Shown one piece after another: positions 34,522-46,610 of a stretch of 64,000 nt of DNA (within the stretch, counting starts at the first letter, position 1; every line of letters begins with the position of its first letter). Location: assembly GCA_023974075.1 (NCBI GenBank), contig CM043803.1:5181495-5245494 (forward strand), read 5' to 3'. The translations under genes were made by a program, and so were the position numbers. The notes under the pieces are model-generated. The model was not told the origin of the DNA. It ran no database searches and worked only from the letters and a program-made list of their open reading frames with translations. The stretch comes from Chaenocephalus aceratus. Lineage: Eukaryota > Chordata > Actinopteri > Perciformes > Channichthyidae.

Positions 34522-37500
34522 TGAATGTCAAACACCAGCATACCAGCAAACCATTGTTACAGCAAAACATTAATTGCGTGACGATCCCACTTCCTTCCTT
34601 TTGGTTAACAATCTTTGCTCTGTGGGCCATCGGTTTCTCAAAGGTCTTCATTTGAAGCCTGCTCAATGTTTCATATACAAACCAATCCAGGTCGACCACT
34701 TTGAGGCTCTGTGGTCACCACGTGCGTGAGGGGAGAAAAGGAGGTAGGAAAGAATATATTTTTAAAGAGTAGTCTGCTGAGCTTTGTTTCAGAGCAGTAC
34801 AAATGGTCTCTATCTTTGCAGGGACCGAGCTACTGAGGCACTTCAGAAGCATGTTCCATTTCACGCTCTAGCTCCCACATTCAATTTTAATTGAAAAAAA
34901 GTCTCTCCACTATCGAGCAGAGACGACCAGTTAGAGCGAGAAAAAAAGGTTTAATCATTTATCTTATCCTTTGTTTTACTTTAACAAATAGCCTTATTGG
35001 TCCTCATTTATCAAGCGATTACCGGACGAGTAAGGAATATAGAGAAAGTGATTATGAGATGATCGCTCACACTTGCCGAGCCATTTTCTGTTTCAACTCA
35101 GAGATGGACACTCTGGGAGGTATGTGTCTGAAAGAAAGTGATGTTCTTTTCCAGCCTCTCTCTGTTTCATACTCCCAGAGTTATCTTATCTCTGAAGCCC
35201 TGCCCTCTCTGAGGCCATGTACCAACAACAATAGGCTTAAAGATGGATATCCAATTTTAGTGAAGGAAGTGGGGTTAATATTATGTAGAGAGTATTATTA
35301 TTAGGAATTATTGATACTGGAACTATTGTTCTTATCCGTGCAAGTAAGTAGATATTTGAAATGGCATATGATAAATGTGTGAAAGGTAGATATAATAGAT
35401 ACATTTCAGGCATCTATTTTGTAATAAGAAATAAGACTTTGATAATAGAGGCAAGGAGAATGATGTGAGAAATGACCCTCCTCCTTAAGCCCAGGGTCTT
35501 CATTCGGAATACACTATGGTCAACCACAACCGACATAATGCTCGTTGATCTATATTTATATTCCTTTCCTCAAGTTAGAATCTATTTTATATTTGACAGC
35601 CACTTTTCAGCCCAATGCCACTCTCCATTAGTCACCATTTGGTCATTTATCGTGATTTCTTCTATTTGTTTTTTTTATTTATTCGTACCCTCCGGCGTGT
35701 ATAAATGAATATCCCACCGAACAACCGCTATGCAGCCAAACACAATCCGCTGCAAATTGTTTGTTTTGAAAGATGTGAGGAAGAGAATGCCCTCGAAACA
35801 TCAGATTGAGTGAAAGACTGGGACTGGGAATTATATCTTCTTGATCGGCTCGGATCCTTTACACAGTGAGGATCAGACCAAGAGGAAGGAGAGATTAGCT
35901 GGATGATTGACTGTCTCCCCAGGCGGTTGAGATAAGAATCTCTCACAAGAGGCAAGAATCAGATACTTGACTTAATTTCTCAACTGCGATTTCTTCTGCT
36001 AAATCTGAGGAGGAAGTGGTCTCAATCTGAGATCAGATAACAAACTACAGAGCACAGATACAATGTCCCATGGAGAGGACTGTTGGTTCACAGGTTGACT
36101 CCTCCAACACCCTTAGGGAACAGCGGGTATAGCTAATGGATTAACAGATTGATAGATGGATGGATTAATGGATATTTTTAGCTGTGCTAGCATGGCGTTA
36201 TATGGGAATGTCCGTCTGAACCTTGGTTCACCACTTTGTCGCTGACTGAAGACCTTCATTAACAACAGAATGGATTTCCATTTAATTTGGTGCACATTAG
36301 GGCATTCACAATTATTGCATTTCAGTCATCATTGAGTACTCCTGACAAAAATGTACTTAACTAGCTGATATTTCTTGGTAGTTTTTTCCCCTACCAAATA
36401 AAAATGATCAAATCCCGTCAAGAATGTCTCGAATAAATACAGTTAAGTGTTAGCTAATGTATGCAGCAGGACCTACAGTAGGTGAAACAACAGAGTCTAT
36501 GAGAGGCTGTTTACAAATGAGCCTCAATCTGATTCAACTCAACCCAGGCTTGTCGGTGCTGGAGCACCTGGACAGATTTTCCAAGGATAGCTGATTATTT
36601 TCTTCTCTACTTACCTTAATGTCTGTTATTTGACAGAACAACAACCAAATATGTCAACCTTTGTCCATCTCAAAAGATACACTGCTACTTTTTTTACCTG
36701 CATGATGCTAAAAAAAAACAGATCGATTAGTCTACACAACGATGCATTAGACCCACTACTGCACATATTCATGGTCGCCTAATGACTTTAATGATCTATT
36801 GACTTCCTTAAGCATCACCAGGAGGTTAACTTTTTTTAAAAAGATTCTGAAATATGTTTGCTACAGATGTTAAATGTTCCAAGATGATACATTAAAATAA
36901 CTTTGGTAATCCTGTAACATTTAATCTAGAGAAATCGTCAAAAATTGTCCAATAGTTTATGACTAAATGTTGTGTTTAGTGCTTATTAACATTGTTAACA
37001 TGCTATTAGTCAAACGAAGGCGGTCCACCTCGTTACTATTTCCTACAATATAAGCATTCTCACTGTGAGCGTGTTAGCATGCTTATATTAGCGTTTGGCT
37101 AGAACCACAACTCTGACTATAAGAGTAGCCCCACACTAGCTGTAGACTCTTTTATTTGCAGCCATCTAGTGCTGATCGACCGTTGAATGCAGACCGACTA
37201 ATTACTTCCACCCAACATGCCCTCGCCTCAGCTTCAGCTCCAGCAAATCCTGTGCCTGTCAAACACGGCAACAATATGAGTGTTCTCTTCAGTGAATGCC
37301 AAGTACCCTAAGCTGAATGGAAGCATTTATTACCCTTTTAATGATCAAATAGCAGGATGTCTCTGTGAATGCCATCTCCCAGTAAACAACGTTTCCCTTC
37401 AAGCTAAGTACAGAGAAATTAAACCTGAAGAAATGGAAAGGGCCTTTACAGGAGACGTTCACACCGCAAAGATAATGTGGTCTTGGTTTAGTTGGCCGGC

Positions 37501-38040
37501 TAGGTAAGAATCTGATAAAACTTACCCTTTGGGAAAAGGATTAAATGATCTGTGATTACCTGGTGTATACAGATAAACATTAGTGACTTATCAGTTTAGA
37601 GAAAGGTCTGAAAGACAACAGCAGTCGTCAAATAAAAATCTCTCCTCTATCTCTTCCAGCTGTTTGCTCAAAGAGGAGCTCTTCACCAACACCCACACTC
37701 AGTATTTTAGCTCTCCCACACTGCCCCGCCCACCCACCTAGTTTTACTCTGCAGCACATACCTTATGTTTGGGTTTATCTCACCTTAGGTCACTTTTTTT
37801 TTTCCCGGGGAAACTTCGTCAGGCGGAAAAGTTGACCAAAGGCACCCACATGCTGTTTGAGAGGATTCCTTGCTGTGCTCGGCTCTAAGAAAAGTCAGTC
37901 AACACATTATTATTTTAGTAGAAAGGTGGAGGTTATAAAACACTTCTCTCCCCTCTAACTGTCAGGTTTTTCTGCGGACCATTTTCACAAAACCAATTAT
38001 TTGCGGTTACCAGAAGGAACCTCTATCATCAATTACTTAT
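34522..38040 (+). other. intron 3, late part, nothing recognised
   Basis: No exon or repeat end is recognised. A 137-codon frame at 34891-35304 lacks any family resemblance and lies within intron sequence, so I do not call it a gene. Short GATG/GATT repeats occur near 36150. Confidence 0.55.
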
Positions 38041-38484
38041 TGTTGGGAAAATACTGAATGTTCTCTTCCAATATCAGAGTAGCACGTGATAACAAAGGTC
38101 CTACGTAGCTGTGTATGTAACAGGATGTATGATTACCTCGAAGAGCGTCAGGACTGCTTTAGGCATATGATAGCTATGTGACAACGATTAACATGATGAT
38201 TCAGCCTCTATGGAAATAGACATATGACTGTCATGTTTATTGCTTATGTTGGCCTTAACTAATCTGAACTAAGCATAGAATACTGCTTTGAACTGGTATA
38301 CATGTATCTTGTGACTGAATAACATCCTGTCTTGTATATAAAGCATCTGAAGGACACTGTTCGAGGAACTAGTTGTCCCAAATGCTCTGTGTGTGATGAC
38401 TACTTCCATTCTTGCAAGGATTAATAAATACATGTATCCTGATTATTGAAGCTTAAGCCGGTGAAGAGTGATATTTTTCGAACA
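38041..38484 (+). mobile_element. solo LTR of a retrovirus-like or LTR retrotransposon
   Basis: The 444-bp segment starts TGTTGGGAAAATAC and ends TTTTTCGAACA, so it has TG...CA termini. It is flanked by a perfect 5-bp direct repeat, CTTAT (38036-38040 and 38485-38489). Inside are a TATATAAA box (38335-38342) and an AATAAA signal (38423-38428), 80 bases apart, in the order expected of U3-R-U5 on the + strand. No internal coding region is attached, so it is a solo LTR left by recombination. The family is not identified. It lies 125 bp before a ttyh2 exon, in the gene's sense orientation. Confidence 0.85.
38335..38342 (+). promoter_or_regulatory. TATA box of the solo LTR
   Basis: TATATAAA lies 143 bp before the LTR 3' end. 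Initiation would be expected about 30 bp downstream. There is no evidence from sequence alone that it is used. Confidence 0.55.
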
Positions 38485-38609
38485 CTTATCAATGCATTAT
38501 ACCTCAGGAATGGGTCAGTGCATTAGCTTTCATGCTTGGTATTCCAACCCCGGCCACAGTGCTGTTGTACTTATTCACCTCACGCCTCCTCTCCTCTCCT
38601 GCCCTCCAG

Positions 38610-38830
38610 GTGACTGGCACGATGGGCAGCATGAAAAGCGGCCTGCACCAGCACCTCGCCAGGCTGGACGAGATCTTCGCCACGCGGGGTGACTACGTGC
38701 AGACCCTGCAGTTCATGCAGCAGATGGCGGACAACGTGATCAAACAGCTGCTGGGCTTGCCTGACTGGGAGGAGGCTAAAGTGGACCTTGCATCCATCGC
38801 CGATCAAACAGCAAGAGTGGAGTACTACAG
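38610..38830 (+). CDS. ttyh2: Ttyh2 exon 4: ectodomain helices with RGD
   Basis: This exon encodes residues 96-168 plus two bases of Arg169. It forms the helical part of the extracellular domain between TM2 and TM3. The RGD tripeptide at 121-123 (FATRGDYVQTL) is conserved in human TTYH2 (AARGDYLQTL). The exon ends at VEYYR, just before TM3. The acceptor is gccctccag and the donor is gtgagg, phase 2. This is the longest exon seen. Confidence 0.97.
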
Positions 38831-39863
38831 GTGAGGAACAGAGAAAATGTCAGTGTCCTAAAGTGCAGGGTGGAACAGTGAACAATGAACAATGCCTGGG
38901 ATGCTACTGAAGTGCACATCTGTAGGAAAATAGTTAGAGAAATGAGAAAAACATTTAAGATATATCTTTTCCATAAATGTTTTCTTTTGGATAAATCGCA
39001 TCCAAAATTGTGTGAATGTCTCAAATGTTCACATGGATTTCTAAATGCAGATCTATGGAGTTATGGATGGAGAATTAATGACACATGATACAAATGTATA
39101 TGAAAAAAGTTCTTAGTTTAAAGTAGAGAATAACATAAAGTGATTAGTCTGACTTTTTTCTGCCGAAGTCAGATTTTATTATCAGAATTATAAGAATTTC
39201 TACGTGACCCAAACCTCTTTCATAGAAATCAGTAGAGAACTGTTATATAATATAGTTATTTACATCTTGCCTAAACGCGTGGGGAGATGCTAATCAACCA
39301 GCAAAGACCTATCACATTTTTATGATCATATATAAATGCTACAAATTACCGTTAAATATGCATATAATGGTTTCTCGGAGATGCACAATACATTTATGAT
39401 ATCATGTCTCGATAATGGCTGCAATCACTGGGAAACTTGAACATGCAGTCAAATAGATAATTCATGTTTTCTCATACCTCTATGACCTGAATATATCACA
39501 TGATATTTAAAGGATGGGATGAAATATGGTGTTTGCATACGTGCATCATCCATTTACTGTATGTAAATTGAGCTGTCCACTGAGCACACGGTTTTTGAAA
39601 TATATATCACCTAAAAAAAGGCGCAGTGCCAATGTTTCAGTCCTTGTGAAGCCTTGATAGTATTTCTGTGGAGTCTGCGGTAACACACAAGCTGGTGTTT
39701 GTATTGATCTGCGATGTGACTCTTCTTCTCTGCCAATAATTCAATAAACCACATAGCTGTGCACTGATGGAGTAAGCAAACCGACGGCAGACAGCCAGAC
39801 ACTGTGTAAACTGTTAATGGACTCATTATCACTGCCTCATGCCCAGACAAATAGTTGTGGTTG

Positions 39864-39903
<40 letters not shown>

Positions 39904-41404
39904 TGATTTGACTCTTCACAGTGTTGCTGTGTCAGTTGGCTGTCCATCTTCAGTGTGTTCATCCTGGAACATTTTGTCTACTTTAAGAATCTTAAATAAT
40001 CCCTCAGTTTTCTGAAAATAACTAAATGTTTTACACCTTGACACCTTGCGACCTCAGGTACTTTAAGGACAGTGTTGTCATTTACGTTTTTTAAATGTTA
40101 TAACACCGTTTTCAACACATTTTATATTTACTCTTGGAGTTGATATCCCTAGATTTGACACCAAGGGTTACTGTGAATTTGCTGTCACAGAACTTAAACT
40201 TTGGAATTGACAACCTTTCACACAAAGCAGTCATTTATATTTTGTTTATAAGTAAAAGACTCACCGTTTAACTGGATATATGAGTTACTTTTGCTAATTT
40301 CCTTAATTATACTAAAAAAAAGGAGAATAGGATGTGGTTTTATGGGCTTCTTAATGGGGTCTCTGGGTGAGTGTGTGCATGGGGTCAGCTGGCAAATGCC
40401 TCCCCATAAAATCAAGTGATCACAGTGACCTTTGACCTCTCTGTTAGGAACGTTCCATAAAATGCTATTTCCTTTATCATATTTAACCTCTCAATTGAAT
40501 CTAGCACATTCAGAGCTGCTTCTTGCAGACGTACTTCTCTATTATACATGAATGTAACCTGTAGCAGCGTGCCTCTGTGCAGCACTCAGTTTGACTTTAA
40601 TTGGATTAAGATGACACAGACAAACACGGTGGCAGTGTCACCCAAGAGCCTCCGTGTGCATGTTGATGTCCCAGCTTCTCGTGCTGTACAGTGCCAAGAG
40701 GGGAAAAGATGAAACGAGGAAGAAAAATCAAGGAGTCGGTGGCGAGGGAGGGAAGAGGGGCTGAAAGGGAGAGAGAGGACGGGGAGGGGGGTTAAAGAGA
40801 GTGGAAGGAGTGAAGGGGGAAAGAGAAAGAAATGAGGGAGATGTTGAAAGGATGCAGCATAGTGTTGGAGAACACAAATGGGAGGGAAATCAAATAAATA
40901 ATTTAAGAGAAAAGAGGAATGTACAAAGTGAGAATGTAAGTGCAGGAGTTAAGATTAAAAAAAGATGCACAATGATGGAGATAAATAATATGAGAAGAAA
41001 TCAAAGCAACTTTAATTGGATGTATTGATACATCCGAGTTCAATGATGTAGCGGCCCCTCCCCCCATTTGTTTCACAGCATGAAACATTCAATCATATGG
41101 AATTGAGTCCATTCATTATTAACCATTTGGACAGGCTTTCTGTGTGTCCGGTCTCAGACTGACCACTGCTCACGTAACAGATGGGTTCACTGAGGAGGGC
41201 AATACTGGACAGGATTATACCCTCAAGTATCAACACACCTCAGATGACAGCATGTGCCTGTTGAGGTGAAAATAAGTGTTACACTGTAACATTTTGGGTT
41301 TTAACTCCCTCAAGAGATTTTCTGATGTTTTTTTTTATTTTTTTTTATTTTAGTAATACATTCTGGTTTGTTATTATTTGGTATTTTTTGTTTTCCTCCT
41401 TTGG
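38831..41404 (+). other. intron 4, first part
   Basis: Nothing is recognised apart from a 36-bp GT microsatellite at 39867-39902 and purine-rich sequence at about 40690-40870. Confidence 0.6.
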
Positions 41405-41804
41405 TTAAAGGTCCCATGTCATGGCCATTTCTACTGATCATAATTCCATTGTTGAGGTATACTAAAATAGATTTATGCTGTGAAATTTTCCTCCCCCCTC
41501 CCTGTGAGCCCAGTGTGCTCTAATTGGTCGGGATGTTGAGAGGTTCGTTGCTGCGATCTGCTGCGAGGAGCGGAAGCCTGTCCGCCCCTCGCAGCAGATT
41601 GCAGCAACGAACCTCTCAGTGATACAGGAGATCAAGCGAAACTCATCCTGAGCACACACAAACACTCACAGCCGAAGTAAAAACAATAAGTGTGGCTTGA
41701 TATTGAATAAGAAAAAGGTTTATAACGCTGTGAGAATGGGTCTGCGGAGAGCATTTCTCCGCGATCCCACCGACAAGCCCGAAAAGCGTTTACCCATTTA
41801 AACC
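41405..41804 (-). mobile_element. piggyBac-like MITE fragment (family B), with internal palindrome
   Basis: TTAA at 41405-41408 followed by AGGTCCCATGTCATGGCC is the family B end. The sequence matches the reverse complement of parts of 28924-34521 up to about 41770. It is cut off near 41804, where a hAT-like end begins. A 37-bp inverted repeat (41538-41574 and 41581-41617) replaces a different segment in the first copy. Confidence 0.75.
41538..41617. repeat. 37-bp inverted repeat with 6-nt loop
   Basis: The left arm starts GAGAGGTTCGTTGCTGC and the right arm ends GCAGCAACGAACCTCTC. The arms agree at 35 of 37 positions around the loop AGCCTG. It belongs to a MITE copy and could form a strong hairpin. 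Confidence 0.9.
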
Positions 41805-41995
41805 AGGGTTGCCAACTCTCACGCATCTGGCATGTGACACACGCTTTCACTCTCAAGCTCACACTCTCACGCTGCCCAAACTATTCTCACGCCAAAAACA
41901 AGATGAACCGGCGATCGTTTTTGGCTAGTTATTTACAATGTTGAGTTGACAGCTGCTCAAGCTGCCCATCCGCTCCTTCCCCGCCCCCACCACTC
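41805..41995. repeat. hAT-like fragment (CAGGGTTGCCAACTCTCACG end)
   Basis: CAGGGTTGCCAACTCTCACG followed by several CACACTCTCACGC-type motifs is a hAT-like terminal region. The opposite end is not found. A TTAA element begins directly after it. Confidence 0.5.
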
Positions 41996-41999
41996 TTAA

Positions 42000-42642
42000 A
42001 CCTGTTAAGCCGAAGGTCCCGCCGACGGGACCTGATTTTGTATACACACTCACAATATTTTTAATATTTTTTTAAGAATCTTTTTTTTTATTTAAATATT
42101 TTTAATTTTTTTTTTTTTAATGGAATGAATACCTATAGTGATTATTCAATGTAATACAATGATTTTTATAGTCTGGTATCTGAAAAAGGTCAAATGGCAC
42201 TGATGGAACCAAATGTGCCCAAATGTGCCCAAAGCTTATTCCGCCTGGACTTTATTTTCATAAACCTCTCTAAAAAGGTCAAATGTCACTTGTTTTGCCT
42301 AAATCCTGATACAGGGTGCTTATTATATGTTATAATTTGGATTCCTAAAGCTTTTAGGCTACTAACCCATCATTCAAGTTTGGTCTTCACTATAAGTAAT
42401 GGGTTTTCTTTAGGTGGAGACAGGAATTTACATTTTTTTGCTATGTTCCATCTAAATTTACTCTGACACAGAAACATCTATATTGATTCTGACACTTCTA
42501 CATCCAACTCACAGATGTAACCTTGCTTTGATAACAAAAATTATTCATATAAACCTTTTAGAAGTGAAGTTACAGTCATTTGTTCTGGGAATGTCATTTT
42601 CGAGCCTGAAACCTGAAAAACAGGTTCGGGGCTTAACAGGTT
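42000..42642. mobile_element. TTAA-flanked MITE with ACCTGTTAAGCC ends
   Basis: The left end ACCTGTTAAGCC follows TTAA (41996-41999). The right end GGCTTAACAGGT lies before TTAA (42643-42646), with one extra T. The 12-bp inverted repeats are perfect. The interior is AT-rich, with T-runs near 42070-42120 and no transposase frame. TTAA targets suggest mobilisation by a piggyBac-type enzyme. Confidence 0.8.
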
Positions 42643-42924
42643 TTAACAACGTTAACAGACAGCAGAGCAGTGGGAGCCGGTTGGTCAATCCCTGACCCGT
42701 ATTGCGCATGCGCAGATCTAAGATCCAAGATCCAGTAGAAATGATAAAACATAAAAGTCTGCTGCTTATTGTTCTACTAGGCCAAAATAGAGTCAAAGAG
42801 TATGAGAGTGAGAGTGTGTTAATTAATATATTTGGCAGTTTGGAGTAAGTCTGTAGATTTGTTTGTGTCTGTGTGTTTCATGTATAGGCCTCTCACGATA
42901 ATTAATTTTGTTGGATACATTTTC

Positions 42925-43240
42925 GGGTGGCGCAGTGGTCTGTGCATCCGATCATCAGATCAAGGGGGGGTGCTGGGGAACTTCAGTTCGAAACCCGCTC
43001 CTGCCGCCACTGCGTCAGGCCGTTGTGTCCTTGGGCAAGACACTTCACCCGGATTTGCTCCTGTGGGTATTGTCCACAGTACATGTATAATATCAATGTG
43101 TACTTGTAAAAGCGCCTCGATGACTTCGAGGCGTGAAGATGGCGCAGTGCGCTGTGCAATGATCATCAGATCAAGGGGTGAAACCCGCCGCTGCTGCGTC
43201 TGTAAAGCCGTTGTGTCCTTGGGCAAGACACTTCACCTTG
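42925..43240 (+). mobile_element. dimeric tRNA-derived SINE, copy 1
   Basis: The first monomer (about 42925-43110) has a box A-like GGTGGCGCAGTGG and a box B-like AGTTCGAAACCC. It then carries the conserved body GTGTCCTTGGGCAAGACACT. A hinge, GCGCCTCGATGACTTCGAGG, leads into a second, shorter monomer (about 43137-43238) with GGCGCAGTGCGCTGTGCAAT and the same GTGTCCTTGGGCAAGACACT. The second monomer breaks off into a hairpin. SINEs are transcribed by RNA polymerase III and copied by a partner LINE. An L2 fragment lies next to it, but direct partnership is not shown. Confidence 0.85.
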
Positions 43241-43308
43241 TATATTTTTTTGTATACATGTGGGTATTGTCACTGTGGACAATACCCACATGTATACAAA
43301 AAAATATA
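43241..43308. repeat. perfect 31-bp inverted repeat with 6-nt loop
   Basis: The arms at 43241-43271 and 43278-43308 are exact reverse complements (TATATTTTTTTGTATACATG... on the left), with loop ACTGTG. The arms include GTGGGTATTGTC, a piece of the SINE body. The structure therefore looks like a local inverted duplication of SINE sequence at the truncated end of copy 1. Confidence 0.95.
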
Positions 43309-43324
43309 TATGTGTAATGTGTAT

Positions 43325-44121
43325 TTGTAAGGCAAGGCAAGTTTATTTATATAACACTTTTGCAAGGCAATTCAAAGTGCTTTACAAAAAATGAAAGACA
43401 TTAAGCATTAAAAAAGAAAAGCTAATAAAATAAACATTAAAAGGAAAAATACATGGATAAAAGTTACAGTGCAGTCTAAAATATGAATAGTTCAATTACA
43501 CATTAAAAGAAAAAGTACATGGATAAAAGTTACAGTGCAGTCTAAGATATGAATAGTTCAATTAAAAGCAGCGACAAAAAGAAAAGTCTTCAGCCTGGAT
43601 TTAAAAGTAGTCAGAGTTGCAGCGGACCTGCAGGTTTCTGGGAGTTTGTTCCAGATATTTGGAGCATAATAACTGAACGCTGCTTTACCATGTTTAGTTC
43701 TGACTCTGGGGACAGAAAGCTGACCAGTCCCTGAAGACCTGAGAGATCGGGATGGTTCATCATTTAGCAGGAGGTCAGAAATGTATTTTGGGCCTAAACC
43801 ATTCAGTGCTTTATAAACCAGCAGCAGTATTTTGAAATCTATTCTTTGACACACAGGAAGCCAGTGTAAAGACTTCAGAACAGGACTGATGTGATCCACT
43901 TTCTTAGTGTTAGTGAGGACTCGAGCAGCGGCGTTCTGAATCAGCTGCAGCTTTCTAATAGATTTTTTAGTGAGACCTGTGAAGACACCATTGCAGTAGT
44001 CGAGTCTACTGAAGATAAAAGCATGGACAAGTTTTTCCAAATCCTGCTGTGACATTAGTCTTTTAATCCTAGATATATTCTTTAGGTCTTTGTTTAGGTC
44101 CAAACAAAGTAGGAACAGCAT
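43325..44121 (-). pseudogene. L2-like LINE 3' fragment
   Basis: The minus-strand frame 44121-43558 is open for 187 codons. It matches the C-terminal part of L2-type ORF2 with FIFSRLDYCNGVFTGL, QNAAARVLTNTKK, LKSLHWLPVCQRIDFKIL and NIWNKLPETCRSA. The 3' non-coding tail runs to about 43325 (GGCAAGGCAAGTTTATTTAT on the + strand). The copy is 5'-truncated. It belongs to the same family as the LINE at 11563-12533, sharing long stretches such as TTTGAAATCTATTCTTTGAC. Confidence 0.9.
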
Positions 44122-45179
44122 CGTTCTTCAGTGCCCTACGATGTACACGCTGAAAGGTTTGGGAAGCTTTGTTTCGTGAAATGCTGGCAGAGCGTGCGGC
44201 CTCTGGGTCTTCACATGTCAGAGTACCCAGGAAGAAAATGAGAAATGTCCAAGTAAATTGTTGGTCCCTGAATTTCAGACAAACTTGGATATGTTTTATC
44301 ACTAAATATCACTAGCTAGTTAGCAAGTTAACTATCTAATTAAGCTAACAAAAGATAACATAAGCTCCATGAATTGGAGTAATAAAAGGAAAGCCATGTC
44401 AAAGAGGGTCTTACATATCCACAATATAAAGGCACTAACATACATTGATATTGTGCAAAAGTTACATGTCTAAGGCAAAAAGTCAGAATCCTTAGTGGTT
44501 CATAACAAATGTAATGTCTAGATGTATCAAGGCTAAAGAAAGCAGCTTTGTTCTTGTATTGCCTGTTAGCTTTTCAACATTAGTACCATAGCACAGTATT
44601 ATTAATGACAAATAAAAATGTTACGGTTATTTCATTTTAATCCACCTGTGTAAATTCTTAAGTTTTGATGAAGCCGTCTTGGGAAGCCTGTTTTGGATGA
44701 TCTTACTGGAGTATAAACTCACACAAACAAGATAAAGAACCATGTCAAAGTTGCTACGTTGGGTTACTTTGTACTGTACTTTATGTAATGGGCTAGTTAG
44801 CATGGCATGCTAACGTTTACAACTTCAAGAGCAGGAAAAAAACACTCTATAATCCATACATGAGACCATTGTTATTCTATTTTAACTTAATATAGTCAAT
44901 GTATAAGACAACCACCTTCAACATGCTAAGAAATCCATAACTTGACATTCTGTATGTGCTGTGCATAGTTAACAGTTGCCTAGTTACAATTGTAAAATAA
45001 ATGTTACAAACAGTCAATTAAGGTAGAATTAATACTAATGGGAATCATTGCAATAACTACATCAATAACACCTGGCTTAAATGTAACCAGCATTTCCTTT
45101 TAACAAAGCTCGACCCACTTTGCCAAAAAAGAAATTTCCCAGCAGCACTGTGATTGTATCTCTCTGTCTGTCCCTGCAG
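44122..45179 (+). other. end of intron 4 with splice acceptor
   Basis: AT-rich sequence without recognised repeats leads to the tract TCTCTCTGTCTGTCCCTGCAG, with the acceptor AG at 45178-45179. Confidence 0.7.
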
Positions 45180-45275
45180 GTGGCTCACCTACCTGCTGAT
45201 CCTCATCATGGACCTAATCATCTGCCTGCTGGCCTGTCTGGGCCTGGCCAAGCAGTCTCGCTGGCTGCTTACCAC
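45180..45275 (+). CDS. ttyh2: Ttyh2 exon 5: TM3
   Basis: The first base completes Arg169. Residues 170-200 include the hydrophobic helix WLTYLLILIMDLIICLLACL, then GLAKQSRW in the short cytosolic loop. Human TTYH2 has RWLSYLLLFILDLVICLIAC followed by LGLAKRSK here. The donor is gtgagt, phase 2. Confidence 0.96.
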
Positions 45276-46610
45276 GTGAGTCTCGTGCACTCTGTAAAAC
45301 ACATAGATTTAAACAAAAGCAAGAGCTGTATTTTCGTTTACAATCCAAAGAGGGATTTGGTTTTGTATTTAATGTGTGATCTTCTGATAGTGAGAAAAAA
45401 ATCAGGGGAAGGATGTATGATGAGAGGAGTGGATATGTAGGTTTGCTGACTAAGTAAATCCCAACTAACTGGAGACGTTTACTTAGTTTTGGTCACTATG
45501 ACTCATCAGCTGCAACAGAATGTTGCATCGGGAACTGGACCTACAGTGTACACAATAGTCACTTTTCCAATTCAGAAATAGGTTATTTATTGTAATCTAA
45601 GCCAAAACCGCGCCAAAACTATATTTTCTACCAGTTACTCCTTTTTGGATTCCTTTTACTTCATATATGTCTAAAAGACAAACTGCATCTAAGAAGTTGA
45701 AAGCTTTAGATTGGAGGTCTTGCATCTATTGTTGCAGGTAAACACCCTCTCATTCACATCTTATTCACAGCTAGATAATTGTATCAAAATAACCCATGCA
45801 GTGCCTTAAATGTGTCGTGTATTCCAAACAGCAACAACAGATATGATATTTTGAGTTAGAATAAGATTGATTATGAGTTGATGTAGAAATAAAGAGAGAG
45901 GGAGCTGGAGGCATGAGTTCTTCTCATGGGAAATTGCAAAATCCAGTATTGGATCATGTCCTTGTACAAACACTGCCCTGCTAGCCTTGTTGTAATTAAC
46001 TTGCCTTACAACGTCGCCAGGATGCATTTGCTCTTACTTTTGCTGTGTCAAAAGTTCTCTCTACACATTGTATTTGAGAGCTGTGGAGAGATGGGAGTGA
46101 AGCCATTGGATGTTATCAACCATACAACTTCCTAAAGATTGTTATTCCAGTTTAACACTCAACCTGCTTTAAATGGCTTCAGACATAAATCATATTTGAT
46201 ACCAGAAAGATATCTCTTGACCCTGGTATAGTACTTAATTAATTATTAAGCTTTGTATTTTGAGGCTTTTTTCAGATTAATATTTGATTGATTTTGCTTT
46301 TATGAGTGATGGAAAACATAATGAATTAAAACAGCACATGCAGGGTATAAAAAAAAGATAAGATGTTCTGTACTATAAATATGTCCTATAGATAGGAAAC
46401 AATAATGTAATTACTGTTTTTCTGTGGGTTGGGGAGGCAGGAAGTGGACATGATATTGGTATAAATGATGGCATAAAAAGAACTCCCACATCAAAATACA
46501 TGTTACAAGGAAAGATGACATAACGGTGATAAATGGTACACAAATACTTTCCTGTATATGTACATTATATTTGTACATGCTGTGCCCCTGCTTTATATCC
46601 ATCTAGACTT
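45276..46610 (+). other. intron 5, first part, nothing recognised
   Basis: The stretch is AT-rich with no exon or repeat end recognised. Confidence 0.6.

Noticed and set aside
34891..35304. 137-codon open frame in intron 3
   Set aside because: It has no recognisable family, domain or composition signal and no splice partner. A chance frame of this length is expected in 64 kb.
42925..43200. possible tRNA gene from box A/box B-like sequences
   Set aside because: The boxes belong to a SINE. No tRNA cloverleaf with paired acceptor stem could be drawn, and the same body recurs at 46611.
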